A DNA stretch of 64,000 bases from Hymenochaete sp. R1 (taxonomy: Eukaryota; Basidiomycota; Agaricomycetes; Hymenochaetales; Hymenochaetaceae), in NCBI GenBank assembly GCA_019400425.1, contig JAFREE010000007.1, positions 62,001 through 126,000 of the forward strand. Direction: 5' to 3'. The position numbers were made by a program, and so were the translations under genes. The stretch's first letter is position 1, and each line of letters starts with the position of its first letter. This document shows positions 44,760 to 56,374 of the stretch, piece after piece. The notes beneath the pieces are model-generated. The model did no database searches. It was not told the origin of the DNA and was given only the letters and a program-made list of their open reading frames with translations.

Positions 44760-47700
44760 ATGTCTTTCCCTCCGCACGATAGTGAGCTGCAACTGTGTCT
44801 ATGCGCACAACGAAACGAAACTGACGGATACCTTGACTCTTCCGATTTCTCCTTCCATATTTACGGCTGCATCCCCATCTTTAACAAGTCTCTGCACAAT
44901 TCAACTTTTCGAAGGAAGAGGAAAAGGTGCTCGAATTTTGGCGCGAGATCGATGCGTTCAAGACGCAGCTCAAGTTGAGCGAGCAACGTCCGCCGTATTC
45001 ATTCTACGACGGTCCACCCTTTGCGACGGGTCTCCCTCACTATGGACATCTGCTTGCAGGTACAATCAAAGCGAGTCTTATTTCATTCAATTTTGACGAA
45101 GGGAGCTTTTCAAAGCTAACAGATGGGTTCTGGGTTTGCACTTATCCGGCGCTTCACTCGCAATGACTCGATGTCGGAATTCCTATTCAAATTCCCGATT
45201 GTCGATAGGATATCGTGACTCGACACGCCGCTGCATCGGGTTACTATGTCGAACGTCGGTTCGGCTGGGACACCCACGGACTCCCTGTCGAGCATGAAAT
45301 CGACAAAAAACTGGGCATTAGAGGAAAGGAAGATGTTATGGCGATGGGCATCCCAGCCTACAATGCCGAATGTCGTGCGATCGTCATGCGGTATGCTGCC
45401 GAGTGGCGCAAGACCGTTGAGCGTATCGGACGCTGGATCGATTTTGACACAGGGTACAAGACGCTCGATACGACGTTTATGGAAAGCGTGTGGTGGGCTT
45501 TCGCGAAACTGTATGACAAGGGGATGGTGTATCGGGGTTTGAGGGTCATGCCATATTCGACAGGCTGTACAACGCCCTTGAGTAACTTTGAGGCGGGCTC
45601 GGATTATAGGGAAGTACAGGATCCGGCAGTGACTGTTGCGTTCCCGCTCGTGAATGATAGGAAAACGAGTTTGTTGGCGTGGACGACTACACCCTGGACC
45701 CTCCCTTCGAACTTGGCGCTCTGTGTTCACCCATCGTTTAAATACATCAAGGTTTTCGACGAGACGCGCCAGGAGAATTTCATCCTTCATGAGAAGCTCT
45801 TGACAACGCTTTATAAAGACCCTAAGAAGGCGAAGTACAAGAAAGTCGGAGAGTTTGACGGATCGGACATGAAGGGCTGGCGATACATCCCGCTCTTCGA
45901 GTATTTTACTGATAAGGTATTTCATGCGCATGAGAAATTGATCGTTCACCGAGCTTACCAAAGCCAAATTAGTTCGAAGATAAGGCGTTCCGTGTTCTCA
46001 ATGATGAGTATGTCACTGCGACGGATGGTACCGGCATCGTCCACCAAGCACCGGCCTTTGGTGAAGATGATCACCGCATTGCATTAGCGCATGGCGTCAT
46101 TACTGCAGATGAGATGCCTCCGTGTCCCATTGATGATGCGGGTCGATTCACTAGCGAGGTGACAGACTTCGAAGGTCAATATGTCAAGGACGCGGACAAG
46201 GAGATTATCAAGACACTGAAAGCCAAAGGTCAACTCATCGTTCAAAGTACGCTGAACCATCAGTATCCTTTTTGCTGGAGGTACGTCCCCCCCCCCCCCC
46301 CCAACTCCCATTTATACCATAAATCTTAAAAACCTGACTGTATGCAGGTCACATACACCTTTGCTCTATCGTGCTATACCAGTGTGGTTTGTCAAGGTCT
46401 CGGGTGCAGGAGAACAGGGTATCAACGATCAACTTGTCGCGAACAACAAGCAAACACGTTGGGTTCCTCAAAATGTAGGTGACGGTCGTTTTGGAAATTG
46501 GATCTCCAACGCTCGTGACTGGAACATCTCACGCAATCGTTACTGGGGAACCCCGATCCCCTTATGGGTCTCGGAAGACTTCGAGGAGGTACGTGCTTGT
46601 ATATATGCGATATATTTAAGATATTACTGATCAATGTCCAGATTGTATGCATAGGATCTGTCGCCCAACTCGAGGAGTTGTCTGGCGTGACTGGGATTAC
46701 TGACCTCCATCGGGATAAGATCGACCACATCACCATCCCTTCGAAACAAGGGAAAGGAAATCTCAAGCGCATAGAGGAAGTGTTTGATTGCTGGTTCGAG
46801 TCGGGGAGGTATTTGTTCATTCTCTGCGGACAATGTTGTCGACTTCTTACCCTCGTATAGCATGCCTTATGCCCAACAACATTACCCTTTCGAAAACAAG
46901 ACCAAATTCGAATCCACGTTTCCCGCCGACTTTGTTAGTGAAGGCATTGACCAAACCCGAGGATGGTTCTATACTCTCTTGGTCCTATCGACTCATCTTT
47001 TCGGAAAAGCTCCTTGGAAAAATCTCATCACGACAGGTCTCGTACTCGCCGAGTGAGTGGTAGCCTTTAATTGTGAACATCAGAGATTAATAGGGATTTT
47101 CACAGGGATGGAAAGAAGATGAGCAAGAGTTTGAAAAACTACCCGGATCCAAATTTAATCATAAATAATTATGGTGCCGATGCTACAAGGTTAGTAACCC
47201 ATTCGAAATTTGCCTACGCATTTATGCAACGAGTCATCCATCGTTTCCTTTATTAGGATGTATCTCGTCAACTCGCCAGTCACTCGTGCAGAGAACTTGC
47301 GTTTCCGTGAAGCTGGTGTCCGAGATGTGATCTCCCGGGTCCTCTTACCCTGGCTCAACTCTTTCCGGTTTTTCCTTGGTCAGGTGGCCTTGCACAAGAA
47401 AGCGGGTGATCTCGATTTTGTTTATGACGCACATGCGCCGAAGTCCTCAAATGTCATGGACCGATGGATCCTAGCTCGTTGTCAATCATTGATCAAACTT
47501 GTACGGGAGGAGATGGCTGCATACCGGTTATACACGATCGTTCCTCGCTTGCTTGAACTCGTCGATGAACTTACAAACTGGTACATTCGATTCAACCGGA
47601 GACGACTCAAGGGCGAGGAAGGGAAGGAGGATACCGTTGCAGCTTTAAACACCCTCTTCGAAACTCTTTTTACGTTATGTCGAACAATGGTGAGTCGTTG

Positions 47701-48707
47701 GCTTTTCTCATCAGAATGATTACTGAATACTGCCTTTCATTCAGTCATCTTATACACCTTTCCTCACTGAAAATATCTACCAATCGTTACGGCAATACAT
47801 ACCCACCGACCCCAACATCGACAACCGGTCGATTCACTTCCTATTACTACCCGAGGTCAACGAGGAGTACTTTGACGAGACTATTGAACGGCAGGTAAAA
47901 CGAATGCAGATCATCATTGAGTTGACGAGAAATATTCGCGATAGGCATACATTGTCTCTAAAGGTATTGCCCATCCCTTAGAAAGCCACTAGAACCCTTT
48001 CTGATTCGAGTTACTAGACGCCATTGAAAGAGCTTGTCATCTTCCATACCGATGAAAAGTACCTAGAGGACGTCAAACCCCTGCAACGTTACATCGAATC
48101 CGAATTGAATGTACGAGATGTAGTCTATACTACGGACGAGGAGAAAGCGGGTGTCAAGTACCGTGCAGTAGCAGATTGGGCTGTTTTGGGCCGTAAACTC
48201 AGGAAAGATCTGGCTCGTGTAAAGAACGGGCTGCCCAAGGTGCCCAGCGACCACATCAAAGCGTATATGGAAACCGGAAAGCTCTCAGTGGATGGTATTG
48301 ACCTCATCGCGGGAGACTTAACTGTTCAACGTTTCGTCGAGCTCAGGCCTGAGCAAGGGTCATATGGCTCCCACACCGACAACGACGTTGTTGTACTTTT
48401 GGACGTTCAGGTACATCCGGAGCTATTGGGCGAGTGGCTTGCACGAGAGATGGTCAACCGTATTCAAAAGCTGCGCAAGAAGGCTGGCTTACAGGCGACT
48501 GATGACATCGACGTCTTTTTCAAGTTCGATGAGGGTTCCGGTTCCAATATACTCGACGCTTTAAAGACGCATGGCGAATATATTCAAAAACTCGTACGTA
48601 GCGTACCGAAAGATGCATCGGAGCGCCAAGAGGGTAAGAGCATTTTGATTGACGAAGAGCAGGAGATCGCAGAGACAAAGTTTTGGTTATCATTGGTATA
48701 TCCATAG
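44760..48707 (+). CDS. ILS1: Cytoplasmic isoleucyl-tRNA synthetase
   Basis: Class I synthetase that charges tRNA-Ile and edits valine. The start MSFPPHD joins across an intron (GTGAGC...AACAAG) to [20 protein letters not shown]. The HIGH-type motif is [20 protein letters not shown] is split by an intron. [19 protein letters not shown] and the editing-domain segments [16 protein letters not shown] and [15 protein letters not shown] are present, followed by [48 protein letters not shown] and KMSKS in [15 protein letters not shown]. An anticodon-binding region and the eukaryotic C-terminal extension follow, ending KFWLSLVYP. About nine introns; one (46281-46346) has a run of 16 C right after its donor. 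There is no mitochondrial presequence. It is tail-to-tail with Snu23. Confidence 0.97.
46287..46302 (+). repeat. C16 homopolymer just inside an intron of the Ile-tRNA synthetase gene
   Basis: The run begins immediately after the donor GTACGT of the intron that follows PFCWR. It is the longest homopolymer I noticed in the gene-dense part. Confidence 0.9.
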
Positions 48708-48809
48708 CAGGTGCATATATAGACGAAAGACAAAATGCGTGTAATACAAGTGGTCATGATTTACAATTGATGTTTCTTGAATATAAATTAATGCGAGTTG
48801 CAGGCAACT

Positions 48810-49605
48810 TCATTTCTTTGTCGTTCCGAAGCCCGAGAATCCCATCATCTGTGCCATTTCGTCATTTCCCTCCTCCATCTGGTTGTCCTGTATCAGCGCC
48901 ATCCGCGATTTCTCCTTCTCGGCCTTCTTTTGAGCTTTCTTTTCCACCCTTTCGGCATCGGCTTTTGCCTTAATCTCAGCAAGCCGCTTGTTGAAGTCAA
49001 AGTTCTTCGCATTGGACTCTGCTTTCTTCTGTTCTCGGAGATATGCTATTCTAGCACGAACTTGCTCCACTGTTGACCTCTCGACAGATGTCTTCTGCCC
49101 TAGCATACGCAGGTCTGAAGAAGAAACGTAAACACCGAAGTAAGATGAAGGAGGGAAGTACGAAATACGCACGTTGCCTGCTATTAACATGATCTAGGTA
49201 TGCAGCCGTGTCCCTGTATGTTCGGTTACACGTCTCACAATGGAATCCGGGTTGTCCAGGGCCCCGGCCTGTTGGATTGGCTACGACCACTGTTTTGTTT
49301 AGGTTCTTCTCAAGCTCGAGATCATAGTCTCGCTGCTTCATCAGTTCTGTTGGTTTCGGCGCATCGACCTTTTGACCCTTTCGAGGCTTCTTACCTGAGA
49401 GATGCAGAATATAACGTCAATTGCGAATCAGGCCAAAAGCATAAGCAAATTCACCCTGCTTCATTCGCTCCTCATTCTCCTTCATCCGGTCCTTTTCCTC
49501 CGAATCCTTTTGGCGCGCCTTCTCTGCATATTCTTCCTTGTCCCATTTTCTTCGAAAGTCTGTATCAGATGCTTTTGTAGTGTAAGCTCCTTTGTTATCT
49601 GCCAT
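48810..49605 (-). CDS. SNU23: U4/U6.U5 tri-snRNP zinc-finger protein Snu23 (ZMAT2 type)
   Basis: A spliceosome component needed for pre-mRNA splicing and B-complex activation. Three exons give about 210 aa. The start is MADNKGAYTTKASDTDFRRK, followed by a long charged helix (EKARQKDSEEKDRMKENEER), KKPRKGQKVDAPKPTELMKQ and RDYDLELEKNLNKTVVV. The U1-type C2H2 finger is FHCETCNRTYRDTAAYLDH with its second His just beyond an intron: donor GTGCGT after ...NSRQ gives NSRQHLRMLGQ. Then comes VERSTVEQVRARIAYL and a Lys/Glu-rich helix ending MMGFSGFGTTKK. The order of parts matches human ZMAT2. It is divergent from the RING gene with 214 bp between start codons. Confidence 0.93.
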
Positions 49606-49819
49606 GGTAATTGAAATTGTCGAGTAGAGAATAATTTCTTGAACAAGTCGAAGAGCACGGTGAAATCCGATTCAAGGTTAGGGACCGTTTAGATGACATC
49701 CGCGTCCAGGCTTGCAGATCTTACGGATTTGCTTAGTAATTAATAATGATGTTACTCGGCAAGACGAACTATATCTCATATTTGACCCACTTCCACATCC
49801 TCTCACAACCTTGCTTGAT

Positions 49820-51697
49820 ATGTCGCAATTTTCATATGTACAAGATGTTAATCCAAATCTTGTGAGCGCTAATCTTTCTTTTTTTATATCGGTATTGAAT
49901 GTGATCTTAGATATGTTGTATATGCCAGTGAGTGTTCACACACTCGGAGTACTTGTGGATGAACCGACTTTCTATCATGAAGATCACCTTTTCTCCACCC
50001 GGTAGTGACGACGACGTGCTCTCATACATTCTGCAGAAGCTGCATTGAACGGTCGCTAGAGTCCCAGCCATACTGCCCGGTGGACCGCTCTTCTCTCACT
50101 TCAGAAGATTTGAAGCCAGAAAACCTATTACTGCGAAATGTACGTGCTATCCATTTCGATAGGAGTCGTGGCACTCAACCATTACTCAATAGATGGTAGA
50201 TGAACTTCTCGTAGAATGCATCAACAAGGCTACGGGTTGCACTCGTATATACCAGCGACAGCTGCTGGATAGTCATGTCAGAGATTCGTGTTTGTACACG
50301 CGGGTACCCTGTTCTGAGGAGGGGTGTCATGAATCCTTGCTTCGTATGGATCTCGGAAAACATGATGAACTCTGCTCTCAGCGGTCACTTAATTGTGGTA
50401 TTTGTGGAATTTTGGTGAAGGTGTCAGATTTGAAGGTGAATGCAATCTCTCCTTCGGGATACGTTCCTCGACACTTACTTCATTCTTCTTATAACGTCAG
50501 GCTCACAGCGAAGAATGTTCACAACAGGAGTCCAATTGTGAAGCTTGCTCCAAGAGCTTTCGACGGTCCCAACTTATGCAACATGCGTCTCAATGCTCGC
50601 AAGTCGTCATCTCGTGTACACATGCTCGTCATGGCTGTTCTTGGACTGGGGAACGTCAATTTTTACCCTCACACATCGAAAACTGCGCCTACAATCAAAT
50701 AAAAGGATTTTTTGAAATTTTTGAAAAGCGCTTTGGTGATCTACGCGACGAGAATTATATTTTGCGCCAGAAGCTCGACAATGCTGAATCGACCATACAA
50801 GCCATACAGCATGATCTCGCGAGGGTACGAAGGGCGCTAGGTTCTTGGTGGTCACCGGAAGACGCTCATAGGAGCTTGAATTCGCCCAATCCAAGTCCAA
50901 CGAATGCGAATGCTGTCCCGAGAAGTGACTCTACTGATAATGACGTCCCGCGCTGGCGTGCTTCCCATCCTCTATCGCCCATTTTGACATTCTCACCCGA
51001 AGCATCACCAATATCACCCACGAATGAACTTGCGGCTTTGCATAACTCGCACTCGAGCTCCTCTGCGACTTTCATCGATCCGTCATTTTTAGCTCCATTC
51101 TTTCCGTCGTCGCCAAATGTGTCTGCACCTTCATCAGGCGTTGACCTCAATTCTACCCCAATCCCATCTCAAGTGGATCAATCAGCACGGCTTCACGGGC
51201 ATTCGTCGAGGCCACCATTAGCCTTCCCTCCTCCCCCCATACGCTTTCCCGACACTCAAACTTCGCGACCTAACGGGCTTCCCTCCAATGGTACCACAGC
51301 TCATCAATCGCAGATCTTACGCGTCCTTCCGCTGGATCGAAGCGCCACCATTGATGATGCCATTTCTGTCCTACAGCGGAACGTCAATTCAATTTCCAGC
51401 GCTCTTGACGCACTGGCAAGACGCATGGATTTGGCTCTGACGACCGAAAACTTAAGGATGAACGAAGAAGTAGGGGCACTCAGAGCGATTGTACATGGAT
51501 TGAGGATGCAGGTGCATGCGTTACTGTCGGATCGTAACGGACTGCTATCCGACAGGAACGGTGGAGGGTCATGGAACAGTTTATCGGGTGGGATGGGCTC
51601 AGTTATGACGACTACAGCGTACTTGAACCAGACACCCCCTACTCATGTACCGCTCGTTATTAATTCTACATCAACGACGCAAACGACGAAACTGTAA
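49820..51697 (+). CDS. RING-finger / TRAF-type zinc-finger protein (putative E3 ubiquitin ligase)
   Basis: The start MSQFSYVQDVNPNL (49820-49861) joins a 17-nt exon (49911-49927) and a third exon from 49983. Together they give a complete RING: ICCICQSPFLHPVV then TTTCSHTFCRSCIERS and YCPVDR, a C3HC3D type. Cys/His-rich TRAF-type fingers follow (CINKATGCTRIY, VPCSEEGCHESLLRMDLGKH, LNCGICGILV, CSQQESNCEACSKSF, ISCTHARHGCSWTGERQFLP). Then comes a coiled coil (ENYILRQKLDNAESTIQAIQ), a long Ser/Pro-rich region and a C-terminal helix, ending TSTTQTTKL. RING plus TRAF fingers suggests ubiquitin ligase activity; the target is unknown. No MATH domain is present. Confidence 0.85.
49911..49927 (+). other. 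17-nt exon of the RING/TRAF-finger gene
   Basis: ATATGTTGTATATGCCA between an upstream TCTTAG and a GTGAGT donor. It supplies the first two zinc-binding Cys (ICCIC); leaving it out destroys the RING. The introns on either side are about 49 and 55 nt. Confidence 0.8.
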
Positions 51698-52196
51698 CAA
51701 TTTCTAGATCATTTGGGTTATTCTCCGACTGTTTTGTATAGCCTCGTTGCTTTCTTTACATTCCTTTTTTATGAAGACTGTTCTTAAAGATATGTTTTGT
51801 AGTTCCAAATTCAATCGATACATTTGTTTGTATCCTTGTTTTTTGGATAGAGCTTTTGAAAGCGATTGCTTCTCGGAGTGCTTGAGTAAGTCGCGGACCA
51901 CCATAAATTTTTCAATAGATCGCGTTATACTTACCTTGCGTGCATCCCAAAATACAGAAAGCAATACCAGTGTCAGCCTCCTTGAGGATTGCACAGACAT
52001 GTGATATTTTTTTATTCGACTGCTTCGGGTTCTTCGTGAGCCTAGACTCAAGTTTTGTTCTAATTGAGTCCTTTCCTTGGAAGGGGCTGTCAAAGAGATC
52101 GACGTCGCTTCCTAGGGCTGACTGATCGGAGATAGCATAAAAAACTGGCGCCTCTTGCTCTTGCTCTTCTTCCCATCTCTCGTTCGTTCATCCATC
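51698..52196. other. Intergenic region, nothing recognised
   Basis: T-rich 500 bp between the RING gene and the acidic unknown protein. Frames on both strands are short and Phe/Ser-rich; I see no gene. Confidence 0.5.
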
Positions 52197-54103
52197 ATGA
52201 CACGCATACGACCTTCCAACTCTACTGCTGCTTGCAATCCAATCGCTCACCAATCTTCGCTCCTACCAACCTCTCGTTCATTCCGCACTCTCCATAACAG
52301 CTTCGGGTCTTCGCCTCCATCGAAATCGAAGCCGTCTATTGCCGCCTCCTCTCGCCCTCACCTCACTCATCTCAATGTCTACGATGATGACCGCACGAGC
52401 TCAGTGAGTATTATATTCATCTGACAATATTCTATGGTCAGCCCATACTCACATGTGCACATTCTTTGCTAGGTCGTCGTGCAGAGGTGGGCAAAGAGAA
52501 GTCAAATGAACGTGGTGGAAGGATCCCAGATACTGCCATTGCTCGACTTGAGCCCGAGCAGGTTCGCTGCTGACCGAAGCGAGTCTAGTTCAAACCCTCG
52601 GGCCCGGCAGGGTGATCGATTCGACAAGGAATCTGTCAAGCATGTGAGTATCAGTCACTTTCACTAGTTCTGAGGCTGACAATCGAACATCGCAGGCCCC
52701 AGCTCTTCTTACGACAAACTCTTTCGGGTCCGAAATCGACGTTCGTATCATCTTCCACTCTCATCTTACCAGTCAGCCTCACTCACTGGCGAAATCTTTC
52801 ACTTTAGCTTTCGGGCCTCGACTACCAGCCGCCTCCCTCCCCTACTCCCATTGGAGTCGTACGAGTCAACCCTTCCGCTGACGCCGGCACGAATCCCAAG
52901 CCGCGTCCCTTCACAAGCGGATCGTCGAATCCTCTCGGACTACCCGAGTTCGAGTTGCCTAGATTCGAATTGCCAGCCTTCGAGCTATCGAGCGCGATGC
53001 CTCCCATTGACACGCAGCCTGCCAGTGAGCCATCGCCGCCGCTGTGTCCTGTCAACAACGGAACATCGCCCGCTCCCATTCAACTTAGCCTCAAGGAACA
53101 ACATGATAAGTCTCTCGCCGACATATTGCTCAAATTACGTCCTGCCATCCACGAAGACTTACCTGGCACCGTTCTTGGACTCGCTCCCTTCAAGCTTCCT
53201 AGCTCTAAGTGGAGATTGTCTGAGTTCACGATAACTAGCTACGACATCGACTCTTTGTCAAACGATTTCAACCATCTCGATATTGAGATGACGGACAGTA
53301 CACCCCATCCAGTGGCTGACCGTGAGGAATGGGGAGGAGGATTAGCTGCCCCCAGCCTTGAATCTGCTTGCCCACCACCACGACCGCAGATTCTTGGCGT
53401 GAAGCGACCACGAACTTCGTCGCTCTCACACGTTACGACGACGGACCCCGCTGCACATTGGCGGGTCCCTTACGAAGACGACAATGACCCTGGTCCACCG
53501 GTCAAACGGATCAGGATGACAGAGGACATACAGGACACCCAGTTTGAGACCGACCTCGCTATCGTCACTCCCACGTTGAGTGATGAAGGCGAGCGTCCGG
53601 ACTCCCCTGTAATGCCGCCTCTGTGCGAGGATGATCGGGATTTCGACGTCGTATCCCAACTCGCAGACCTCTTTGCTAGTCTCAAGATCACCGATGATGA
53701 TGGCGTGCCCGCCGCTTATGTGCTGGAGCCGCCGTCCTTGGTTTTCTCGATGACCGACGAAGGGATGCCGTCCCCATCGAAGATGATGGAGATGGACGAC
53801 CCCCTCTGGGTCACCACCCCAGACAGCTCATTCAACGCGGCAGAGGTCGTCTGCCCCGAGCCTGTCGCCCTCATGGAGATCGATTGGTCGGAAACGGACT
53901 ATGCCGCGATGGACGTGGTTGTCGAGCAACTCGTCCACGTGGATGCCGACCTCGATTGTGGCTATGACTTTGCACTCGTCGACTTCAATATATTACCGAA
54001 GACGCTGGCGAGCCTGGATCCGTGCGACGTCGTCGATGATATGGATCTGTGTATCGATGACGACGTCCTCGCTGAAGACTATTGTATGGACTGGACTACC
54101 TGA
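52197..54103 (+). CDS. Hypothetical acidic protein, 572 aa, with a PxFEL repeat
   Basis: Four exons (52197-52403, 52473-52643, 52696-52740, 52808-54103) join in phase 0 throughout. The product is Ser/Pro-rich at the N-terminus. Near residues 175-195 it has three close copies of an FEL unit (LPEFELPRFELPAFELS). Basic patches (GVKRPR, PPVKRIRM) could be nuclear localisation signals. The last 150 residues are very acidic (DDVVDDMDLCIDDDVLAED), ending MDWTT. There is no signal peptide or membrane helix. The design (disordered, NLS-like patches, acidic tail) resembles a transcription co-regulator, but I recognise no family and this is only inference. All four junctions use good GT...AG sites. Confidence 0.65.
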
Positions 54104-55368
54104 GTCGAATCCCTTTTCATGACTCGGTTCTCTGGTCTTCAGCTTTAGGATCCTTGACAGTCGTAGCCTGTCTCTACCCATGAGGGTCATTGGGATGCCT
54201 TTCGCGGCGAACACTCGGGACTTTATCTACCCGTGCCGACTTGAAGGCTTTCCCAATGCCTAAACTCTCCCCGAACGTACTTCAAGACTAATCTGGCAAC
54301 ACTCCCTGCTCTGGAGACCGCCTGCTTCTTACTTCTCTCTTGGTACGCTTCAACCCTGGATCCCTGTGGACGTCTCCCAGGAGGCACGCTCAGCTCTCAG
54401 CTCTCACATCGGCAATTGAGTGCGCCTTGACTGACTTGGATCTGGAAGCTTGTTCTGTGCACATGAAGGTCGATCTCGCACTGGAACAAGACACATTTGG
54501 CCACGGACATCGAAGACTTACATTACAAACGAACCTTAGGACGTTTCTTCGACATAGAGTTTTCGCGATTGCTCCGATGCTTGACGGTTAGGATGGCCGT
54601 CGACATCGGTTGCCTGGGACTGGAAAGCAAGCTTGGCTGGATCTGGCTGGCATTCTGCGTTTCTTCTCTTCTGGTCGGGTCTTGTGATCGTAAAAGTTGC
54701 TCTGTCTGTGGCCATCGGGCCTTCAGCCGGCAGGCCCTCCCAAACATTATTATAAATCAAATACACCTCAACATTTTCTATTCTGTGACTCGTTCCCCAG
54801 GTTTCATATTCAACTTGAAGTTCATTCTCGTATCACATCCATACTATCCTATACTCCTAAATGTATAGTATATATACCCTCGGAGGGCGTCGCGTCTTTC
54901 ATTTTGTGTAAGATCCTTGACTCTTACATTTCACCCTTCGGGATAACATTTTTTAGAAAAAAATCATACCAATGTGAGCCTCGCTCTTCAAAATTGCAAG
55001 ACATATCTTTTCGAAGTAACCTCCATTCACTGAGATTTATAAATGGAAGTTGGGCGTCCTTGGCTTGCAAAATCATAAATCCCTGATAGATTAATCCAAT
55101 GAAATGACTTGAAAACACTAACAATCTATACTATAGTATGTCTATCTAGAACTCTTTTAACGTGAGGCGCTACTAGGCTATATAGTGCATAGCCAATACG
55201 TTCACACGTTCATGATAGCATGGCCAAAAGAAATATCATACATTTTCTTGGCTCTTTTATTCATACCACGACACGATAACTCGCCAGTAAGCACGGCGTT
55301 CTTAATCACTACACAAAGGTGGCACACAATCTTCAACAGCAAATCCGCAATCAGTGATCATAGTCAAT
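54104..55368. other. Intergenic, AT-rich in its second half
   Basis: 1.26 kb without a supported gene. The first part is probably 3' UTR of the acidic protein. From about 54740 the sequence becomes AT-rich with scattered short frames, possibly old repeat DNA. Confidence 0.45.
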
Positions 55369-55875
55369 ATGTCTACTAATGGTAGCGGCCATAAAGAAAG
55401 TCTATCTTTCTGGCCGGGCTTCGGGATCGCGCATTCCAATGCGTGCGGGACTTGCAGCGCTTGGCGCAATCATCTTTCAGATGCTTTACATCGAGGTAGC
55501 CACTCGCTGGAAGAATCGCGCGAAGCAATGAAGCACAACCCGAGGGTGAAACAGCTCGAAAATGACTTTAATAGCCTCAAGCGCTGGGGTCGCCTCGAAC
55601 GCGAACGATTCTTGAAGGAGAAGTCTAGACTTGAGGCCGAAGTTGAACGCCAGCAACATCTTATCATGACTTTGTATGACGAGTCAAGGAAAAGCGCAGT
55701 GGAGATCGACACTCTGAGAAGAGAAAATGTTGAACTGCGCAGCAACTTGAACGGTAACCGATCAAACAGGATCTCGCGCTCACAGAAAAAGAAGGAAAGG
55801 CCAGTGGAGCGGTCGACTATCTCTGTTGGGGATTCCGAGTCGTCACTGGGATACCCTCCAAGTACGGTGTGGTGA
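55369..55875 (+). CDS. Hypothetical short coiled-coil protein (168 aa)
   Basis: A single frame starting MSTNGSGHKESLSFWPGFGI. An N-terminal pair of Cys (NACGTCSAWRNH) is followed by a strongly charged heptad-like helix (LENDFNSLKRWGRLERERFL, LEAEVERQQHLIMTLYDESR, SAVEIDTLRRENVELRSNL) and a basic SRSQKKKERP patch. It stops after YPPSTVW. I do not recognise a family. A GTGAGT donor-like site lies at the very end (GTGTGGTGAGTCC), so another exon downstream is possible. It sits in a gene-poor AT-rich pocket, which may mean a lineage-specific or truncated gene. Confidence 0.5.
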   Translation: MSTNGSGHKESLSFWPGFGIAHSNACGTCSAWRNHLSDALHRGSHSLEESREAMKHNPRVKQLENDFNSLKRWGRLERERFLKEKSRLEAEVERQQHLIMTLYDESRKSAVEIDTLRRENVELRSNLNGNRSNRISRSQKKKERPVERSTISVGDSESSLGYPPSTVW

Positions 55876-56374
55876 GTCCAAATCGCTCCAAATGACTTAC
55901 TGCGCTCAGTGTTGACATCAAAATGCGCTTGTCCCTCCTTCTCCCTCCTGGAGACATCAACTAAACTCCAGTTCACAAGATTGCATAAGCGCATCCCCTT
56001 CTCCACCTGCATCGATTTGCTACCAGTCGGACGATACTTGGGCTCTAAGTTGAAGATGTAGGAGGCTGCGACCAGCAATAGCAAACGAGTTGAAAAGCCT
56101 AGAGATCGTTCCGATGTTTCCTTTGTCCGATATCGTGTTCTACTCCCGAAATGTTGTCCGTCAATGCATGTCTGTCACCTAAATCCCTTGTACCGAAATG
56201 GTGTAAATGCACAAGTAATGTATTAGCTTTGAGATGTTGCGTTCAGTAGGTACGTGAGTGACAAAAATGTGAAGTGAAGTGAAGGAGTGAACAAAAGGGG
56301 CGAAATTGAGTCTATAAATACACCAAAAGTACATCCCTGAAGAAACTGAAGGAAAAAGGTTGGCAAATCCCGTG
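55876..56374. other. Intergenic region, tail-to-tail
   Basis: About 500 bp between the coiled-coil gene and the end of the membrane glycoprotein gene; no gene supported. Confidence 0.45.

Noticed and set aside
45116..45967. 283-codon frame antisense to the Ile-tRNA synthetase gene
   Set aside because: It lies wholly opposite conserved synthetase coding sequence and is explained as its shadow.
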